Assembly: GCA_018714665.1 (NCBI GenBank)
Contig: DVNA01000087.1
Span: 1 to 20,417 of the forward strand
Direction of reading: 5' to 3'
DNA: 20,417 nt
Origin: Candidatus Gallibacteroides avistercoris
Lineage (GTDB): Bacteria; Bacteroidota; Bacteroidia; Bacteroidales; CHK158-818
In this document: in pieces, positions 17,301-20,417 of the stretch
Position numbering within the stretch: position 1 is the first letter of the stretch
Layout of the letters: the number at the start of each line of letters is the position of its first letter
Notes under the pieces: generated by a model
The model's input: the letters and a program-made list of their open reading frames with translations, nothing else
Told to the model about the DNA's origin: nothing
The model's database searches: none
Position numbers and translations under genes: made by a program

Positions 17301-18072
17301 TACACCGAGTAATGTAAGAGCAGCCATCATTCGAGAAAAAGGGGTAAACGGGGATCGTGAAATGGCTTACTCCCTATATTTGGCCGGATTCGATGTAAAA
17401 GACGTTCACATGACAGACCTTATCAGCGGACGCGAAACACTGGAAGACATCAACATGATCGTTTATTGTGGTGGATTTTCCAATTCAGACGTATTGGGAT
17501 CTGCCAAAGGTTGGGCCGGAGGTTTCCTGTGGAACCCCAAAGCCAAAGAGACGTTGGATAAATTCTATGCACGGCAAGATACATTGAGCCTGGGTATCTG
17601 CAACGGATGCCAACTAATGGTGGAACTGGGTCTTTTAACTCCCGATCACAAAAAGAAACCCAAGATGTTGCACAACGATTCTCACAAATTTGAATCACAA
17701 TTCCTGGGACTGACCATTCCGGAAAACAATTCCGTTATGTTCGGATCGCTGTCCGGTTCAAAACTGGGCATCTGGGTGGCTCACGGAGAAGGAAAATTCC
17801 AGTTACCATACGAAAAAGAGCGTTACAATATTGTGGCACAATACAGTTACGACGCTTATCCGGCCAACCCGAACGGCTCTCCCTACGCGATTGCCGGTAT
17901 CGCTTCATCCGATGGACGTCATTTGGCCATGATGCCGCACTTGGAAAGAGCTATCTTTCCGTGGCAATGCGGCTATTACCCTGCCGGACGACAAAACGAC
18001 CAAATTACACCGTGGATAGAAGCGTTTGTAAATGCACGCCAATGGATTGAACAACAAACCAGTAAAAAATAA
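14374..18072 (+). CDS. purL: Phosphoribosylformylglycinamidine synthase (large type)
   Basis: This enzyme makes FGAM from FGAR, ATP and glutamine, step 4 of de novo purine synthesis. At 1232 residues it is the single-chain form. Parts in order: a PurS-like N-terminus (about 1-150); a linker with the active-site motif SQVNSEHCRHK (His167); two AIRS-type synthetase halves (about 210-960, with AETHNFPTTVEPFNGAATG written as AETHNFPTT and GAATGTGGEIRD, and later IPTGKDSLSM); and a class I glutaminase domain (about 980-1232) with nucleophile Cys1076 in GICNGCQ and His1189/Glu1191 in MPHLERA. All key residues are present. The frame is open back to 14269, but the ATG at 14374 (MVLFFKTSTKSV) matches the family start and lies downstream of the promoter and palindrome, so I use it. 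The PurF-like gene follows 74 bases later behind a hairpin. Confidence 0.96.
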   Translation: MVLFFKTSTKSVIAVNADHAFSPEETKKLCWLFSDASVLDNTEVDGWFVGPRKEMITPWSTNAVEITQNMGLCGIKRIEEYFPVKSEKANYDPMLQRIYNGLSQSVFEINKKPDPIVHIDDIETYNRQEGLALSNDEVTYLNNISKKIGRKLTDSEVFGFSQVNSEHCRHKIFNGIFIIDGQEKESSLFKLIKKTSEYNPNHLVSAYKDNVAFNEGPTIEQFAPASADKPDYFQIKDIKTVISLKAETHNFPTTVEPFNGAATGTGGEIRDRLGGGKASLPIAGTAVYMTSYPRPEKGRPWERKAMKARKWLYQTPEQILIKASNGASDFGNKFGQPLICGSLLTFEHAENYKKFAYDKVIMLAGGVGFGTVRDAIKGTPEKGEKVVVMGGDNYRIGMGGGAVSSVDTGLYDNAIELNAVQRANPEMQKRVSNVIRALAESDNNPIVSIHDHGAGGHLNCLSELVEGTGGKIEMDKLPVGDPTLSAKEIIGNESQERMGLLIYDKDIEKVQRIADRERAPMYVVGETTGDMRFVFEQKDGERPIDLEMDDMFGKAPRTVMIDKTIEEKYAPVKYDTAKIHEYIANVLQLEAVACKDWLTNKVDRSVTGKIARQQCQGEIQLPLSDCGVVALDYRGKAGIATSIGHAPQAAMVDPAAGSVLAIAESLTNIVWAPLTDGLNSVSLSANWMWPCKNEGEDARLYKAVEACSQFACDLGINIPTGKDSLSMTQKYGEEKVFSPGTVIISAGGEVSDIKKVVSPVLAKDRNSAVYYIDFSFDTFKLGGSAFAQSLNKIGDEVPTVTNSEYFRDAFNTIQQLIDAGLVLAGHDISAGGMLTALLEMNFANTTGGLEVNLDKIAEPDLIKILFSENPGVLIQVKDQKEVERILKENGIGFSKIARPCKERHLLVTKEGATYQFGIDYLRDIWFSTSYLLDCKQSGTKCAKARFENYKQQPIQLKFKPTFNGQLSSYGISADRRTPSNVRAAIIREKGVNGDREMAYSLYLAGFDVKDVHMTDLISGRETLEDINMIVYCGGFSNSDVLGSAKGWAGGFLWNPKAKETLDKFYARQDTLSLGICNGCQLMVELGLLTPDHKKKPKMLHNDSHKFESQFLGLTIPENNSVMFGSLSGSKLGIWVAHGEGKFQLPYEKERYNIVAQYSYDAYPANPNGSPYAIAGIASSDGRHLAMMPHLERAIFPWQCGYYPAGRQNDQITPWIEAFVNARQWIEQQTSKK

Positions 18073-18079
18073 TTATCAC

Positions 18080-18120
18080 AAAAACGGGAGGAATGAAACC
18101 AATCATTCTCTCCCGTTTTT
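18080..18120 (+). terminator. Terminator or attenuator between purL and the purF-like gene
   Basis: AAAAACGGGAGGAATGA (18080-18096) pairs with 18103-18120 (TCATTC then TCTCCCGTTTTT) with one bulged base and a 6-base loop. It ends in T5, followed by ATATTTT. It lies 7 bases after the purL stop and only 26 bases before the next start, so the downstream gene depends on read-through or on a promoter inside this short gap (TATATTTT at 18120-18127 is a weak candidate). Confidence 0.8.
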
Positions 18121-18146
18121 ATATTTTAAACAGAAACATATCTACA

Positions 18147-19550
18147 ATGGGAGGTTTTTTTGGAACAATAAAAAAAGAAGATTGTGCTTCTGACCTGTTT
18201 TACGGGGTCGACTACAATTCGCACATGGGGACAAAACGAGCCGGAATGGTTACGCAAAACAACGGGTTATTCACACGCGCCATACATAACATCGAGAACT
18301 CCTATTTTCGTACAAAATTTGAAGTAGATCTTCCTACATTCGCCGGCAAGTCCGGTATCGGAGTTATCAGCGATACCGACGCACAACCCATCATTATCAA
18401 TTGCCATTTAGGGAAATTTGCCATCGTTACAGTCGCAAAGATCAACAATATGCCGGAATTAGAAAAGGAGCTGCTGGCTAAGGGAAATCATTTTTGCGAA
18501 CACAGCAACGGATTAACCAATCAATCGGAGTTGGTATCGATGTTAATCATAGAAGGCAAAAACTTCGTCGATGGCATCGAAAACGTATATAACCGATTGA
18601 AAGGCTCATGTTCCATGTTATTACTAACAGAAAATGGAATTATTGCCGCCCGCGACAAATACGGACGAACCCCGATTATGATAGGGAAAGGAGAAAACGG
18701 TTACGCCGTATCCTCCGAAACGTGTAGCTTCTCTAACCTGGGATACGAAACTGACTACTTCGTAGGGCCCGGTGAAATCGTCTTGATAACTTCCGATGGA
18801 TACACCCAACTGCGAAAGCCCGAAGAAAAAATGCAAATTTGTTCTTTCTTATGGGTCTATTACGGCTATCCGGTTTGTGAATATGAAAACAAAAACGTAG
18901 ATACCGTTCGCTATGAAAGCGGGTTTGAAATGGGGAAAAAAGATACCGTTGAAGCCGATTTTGTGTCCGGAATTCCCGATTCCGGTATCGGCATGGCGTT
19001 AGGATATGCCGCAGGCCGGAAAATACCATATCAACGGGGCATTGTAAAATACACACCTACCTGGCCCAGAAGCTTTACCCCACCCAACCAGAAGATGCGG
19101 GAGTTGGTAGCCAAAATGAAACTGATACCCAATAAGACATTGCTGAAAGACAAAAAAGTTGTTTTCTGTGATGACTCTATCGTAAGAGGCACTCAACTAC
19201 GAGACAATGTAAACGATCTATACCGGTACGGGGCCAAAGAGGTACATATGCGCATCAGTTGCCCTCCGCTTATATATCCTTGTAAATTTCTGAACTTTAC
19301 CGCATCGAAATCAGAAATGGAGTTGATTACACGTCGTGTCATTAAGGATTTGGAGGGAGATCAAAACAAGAACCTGAAAGCATACGCCACAACCGACTCT
19401 CCCGAATATTGCCGCATGACACAGTGCATCTGTAAACAATTTAATATCACATCTCTAAAATTCAATCCGTTAGAAACCCTTGTCAAAGCAATCGGATTAC
19501 CCAAAGAAAAAATCTGCACACACTGCTTCGACGGCAGTAGTTACGAATAG
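18147..19550 (+). CDS. PurF-like amidophosphoribosyltransferase paralogue with a degenerate glutaminase domain
   Basis: This 467-residue protein aligns along its length with PurF (glutamine-PRPP amidotransferase, step 1 of purine synthesis). The C-terminal phosphoribosyltransferase half is well kept: PRPP loop VVFCDDSIVRGT (338-349), PDSGIGMALGYA (277-288) and SFTPPNQKMRELVAKMKLIPN nearby. Four Cys (232, 379, 457, 460; ICSF, YPCKF, CTHCF) sit where Bacillus-type PurF binds its 4Fe-4S cluster. The N-terminal Ntn glutaminase half has lost its chemistry: the start is MGGFFG, not a processed Cys-Gly, and HRGQ, the GHxRY Arg, HNGN and SDSE are replaced. It may use free ammonia, have another role, or regulate a true PurF elsewhere. 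The start at 18147 gives the family N-terminus; an upstream in-frame ATG at 18093 lies inside the hairpin. It is usually annotated simply as amidophosphoribosyltransferase. Confidence 0.88.
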   Translation: MGGFFGTIKKEDCASDLFYGVDYNSHMGTKRAGMVTQNNGLFTRAIHNIENSYFRTKFEVDLPTFAGKSGIGVISDTDAQPIIINCHLGKFAIVTVAKINNMPELEKELLAKGNHFCEHSNGLTNQSELVSMLIIEGKNFVDGIENVYNRLKGSCSMLLLTENGIIAARDKYGRTPIMIGKGENGYAVSSETCSFSNLGYETDYFVGPGEIVLITSDGYTQLRKPEEKMQICSFLWVYYGYPVCEYENKNVDTVRYESGFEMGKKDTVEADFVSGIPDSGIGMALGYAAGRKIPYQRGIVKYTPTWPRSFTPPNQKMRELVAKMKLIPNKTLLKDKKVVFCDDSIVRGTQLRDNVNDLYRYGAKEVHMRISCPPLIYPCKFLNFTASKSEMELITRRVIKDLEGDQNKNLKAYATTDSPEYCRMTQCICKQFNITSLKFNPLETLVKAIGLPKEKICTHCFDGSSYE

Positions 19551-19558
19551 ATAATGAG

Positions 19559-19591
19559 CCGAAGAGCGGACTTTTGAGGTCCGCTCTTCGG
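19559..19591 (+). terminator. Hairpin after the purF-like gene (T-poor)
   Basis: CCGAAGAGCGGAC (19559-19571) and GTCCGCTCTTCGG (19579-19591) form a perfect 13-bp GC-rich stem with loop TTTTGAG. The following bases are TATAATTATA, without a real T-tract. It is 8 bases after the stop codon, so a terminator or an mRNA 3'-end stabiliser is likely. Confidence 0.65.
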
Positions 19592-19665
19592 TATAATTAT
19601 ACAATCGAAAAGCCCCAATACCCTCCATAATCTTTCGCTAAGAACATAATTAACACCCAAAAAGA

Positions 19666-19696
19666 TTTGTAAGATTGGCGACATTGGTTAAATTTG
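19666..19696 (+). promoter_or_regulatory. etfB promoter (Bacteroidota type)
   Basis: TTTG (19666-19669), a 19-base spacer, then TAAATTTG (19689-19696) is an exact match to both Bacteroidota promoter elements. It predicts a leader of about 70 bases. This is the best promoter in the window. Confidence 0.7.
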
Positions 19697-19773
19697 CAGG
19701 ATGGTATAAAACGCCTTTTGAGATACAAAGCAAACAGAAATATATTAAAACAAATCTAATATTTTTTTGAATT

Positions 19774-20417
19774 ATGAGTTTAAGAATCATTGTACTTGCC
19801 AAACAAGTGCCGGATACCCGTAATGTCGGAAAAGACGCGATGACCCCCGAAGGTACGGTAAACCGCTCCGCATTGCCGGCCATATTTAATCCGGAAGACC
19901 TAAACGCATTGGAACAGGCCTTGCAACTGAAAGAACAAAATCCAGGTACAACCATCTCACTCCTGACAATGGGCCCTCCCCGGGCATCCGAGATTATCCG
20001 CGAAGGCCTTTTCAGAGGAGCCGACGGAGGAGTTTTGTTGACAGACCGGGCTTTTGCCGGAGCCGACACACTGGCAACATCCTATGCTCTTGCCTGTGCA
20101 GTAAAAGCAATGGGCAAATTCGACCTCATATTGGGCGGTCGTCAAGCTATCGACGGAGACACGGCACAAGTGGGTCCCCAAGTTGCCGAAAAACTCAATA
20201 TCGCCCAAGTTACTTACGCTGAAAAAATAGAAAAAATAGAAAACGGAGAGGCCACCATCAAACGCCGATTAGAAAGAGGTGTAGAAATTGTAAAAGCCAA
20301 ACTGCCTCTGGTAATTACCGTAAACGGCAGTGCCGACGAATGTCGCCCACGCAATGCCAAACTCATCCAAAAATACAAATACGCAAAAACAAATAGCGAA
20401 AAACAGGGATTAAACGA
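19774..20417 (+). CDS. etfB: Electron transfer flavoprotein beta subunit (partial, 5' part)
   Basis: The first 214 codons are present; the frame is open to the window end. EtfB pairs with EtfA to carry electrons from acyl-CoA or other flavin dehydrogenases in the cytoplasm. The start MSLRIIVLAKQVPDT is the normal EtfB N-terminus, followed by NPEDLNALEQAL, ISLLTMGPP, the REGLFRGADGGVLLTD stretch, and the nucleotide-binding signature GRQAIDGDTAQVGPQVAE at about 128-145. Later, RRLERGVEIVKAKLPLVITV matches the family core. The start ATG follows an A/T-rich leader downstream of a clear promoter. An etfA gene would be expected next but lies outside the window. Whether this Etf is of the bifurcating kind cannot be decided from this part. 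Confidence 0.93.
   Translation, partial: MSLRIIVLAKQVPDTRNVGKDAMTPEGTVNRSALPAIFNPEDLNALEQALQLKEQNPGTTISLLTMGPPRASEIIREGLFRGADGGVLLTDRAFAGADTLATSYALACAVKAMGKFDLILGGRQAIDGDTAQVGPQVAEKLNIAQVTYAEKIEKIENGEATIKRRLERGVEIVKAKLPLVITVNGSADECRPRNAKLIQKYKYAKTNSEKQGLN

Noticed and set aside
18093..18146. Upstream in-frame start for the purF-like gene
   Set aside because: The ATG lies within the terminator hairpin, and the added 18 residues do not match the Met-Gly-Gly family start at 18147.

Overview
The window looks like chromosomal DNA from a member of the Bacteroidales (phylum Bacteroidota). Three things support this. Candidate promoters fit the Bacteroidota pattern (TTTG, about 19-21 bases, TAnnTTTG), clearest at 19666-19696. 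Translation starts sit in A-rich leaders with little Shine-Dalgarno sequence. The gene families are typical of the group: a GH123/DUF4091 lipoprotein, a DcaP-like porin, a 21-residue-repeat LRR protein, and an AmidoPRTase paralogue starting Met-Gly-Gly. Species cannot be fixed from the sequence alone.

Layout, left to right: the last 30 codons of an unidentified gene (1-93); a secreted S9 (DPP-IV-like) serine peptidase (+); a secreted leucine-rich-repeat protein (-), convergent with it across a bidirectional terminator; the S1-domain protein CvfB (-); a complete 899-bp IS5-family (IS1031-like) insertion sequence with TAA target duplication (4591-5489); a GH123-family glycosidase lipoprotein (+); full-length cobalamin-dependent methionine synthase metH (+), convergent across another bidirectional terminator with a DcaP-like outer-membrane porin (-); a two-gene minus-strand operon of a LysE-type exporter followed by a CBM9-like protein; then purL (+) and a purF-like gene (+), and finally the first 214 codons of etfB, cut by the window end.

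Most of this is housekeeping or cell-envelope material arranged as single genes or pairs. Nearly every gap is explained by a hairpin terminator or a promoter. PurL (step 4) and the PurF-like protein (step 1) belong to de novo purine synthesis; MetH links folate and methionine metabolism.

The most unusual item is the PurF-like protein. Its phosphoribosyltransferase half and the four Cys matching Fe-S ligands are intact. Its N-terminal glutaminase half has lost the nucleophilic Cys, the glutamine-binding Arg, the HNGN oxyanion segment and the SDSE aspartate. A 13-bp perfect inverted repeat lies over the candidate purL promoter. I see no CRISPR array, tRNA, rRNA, phage or defence system.
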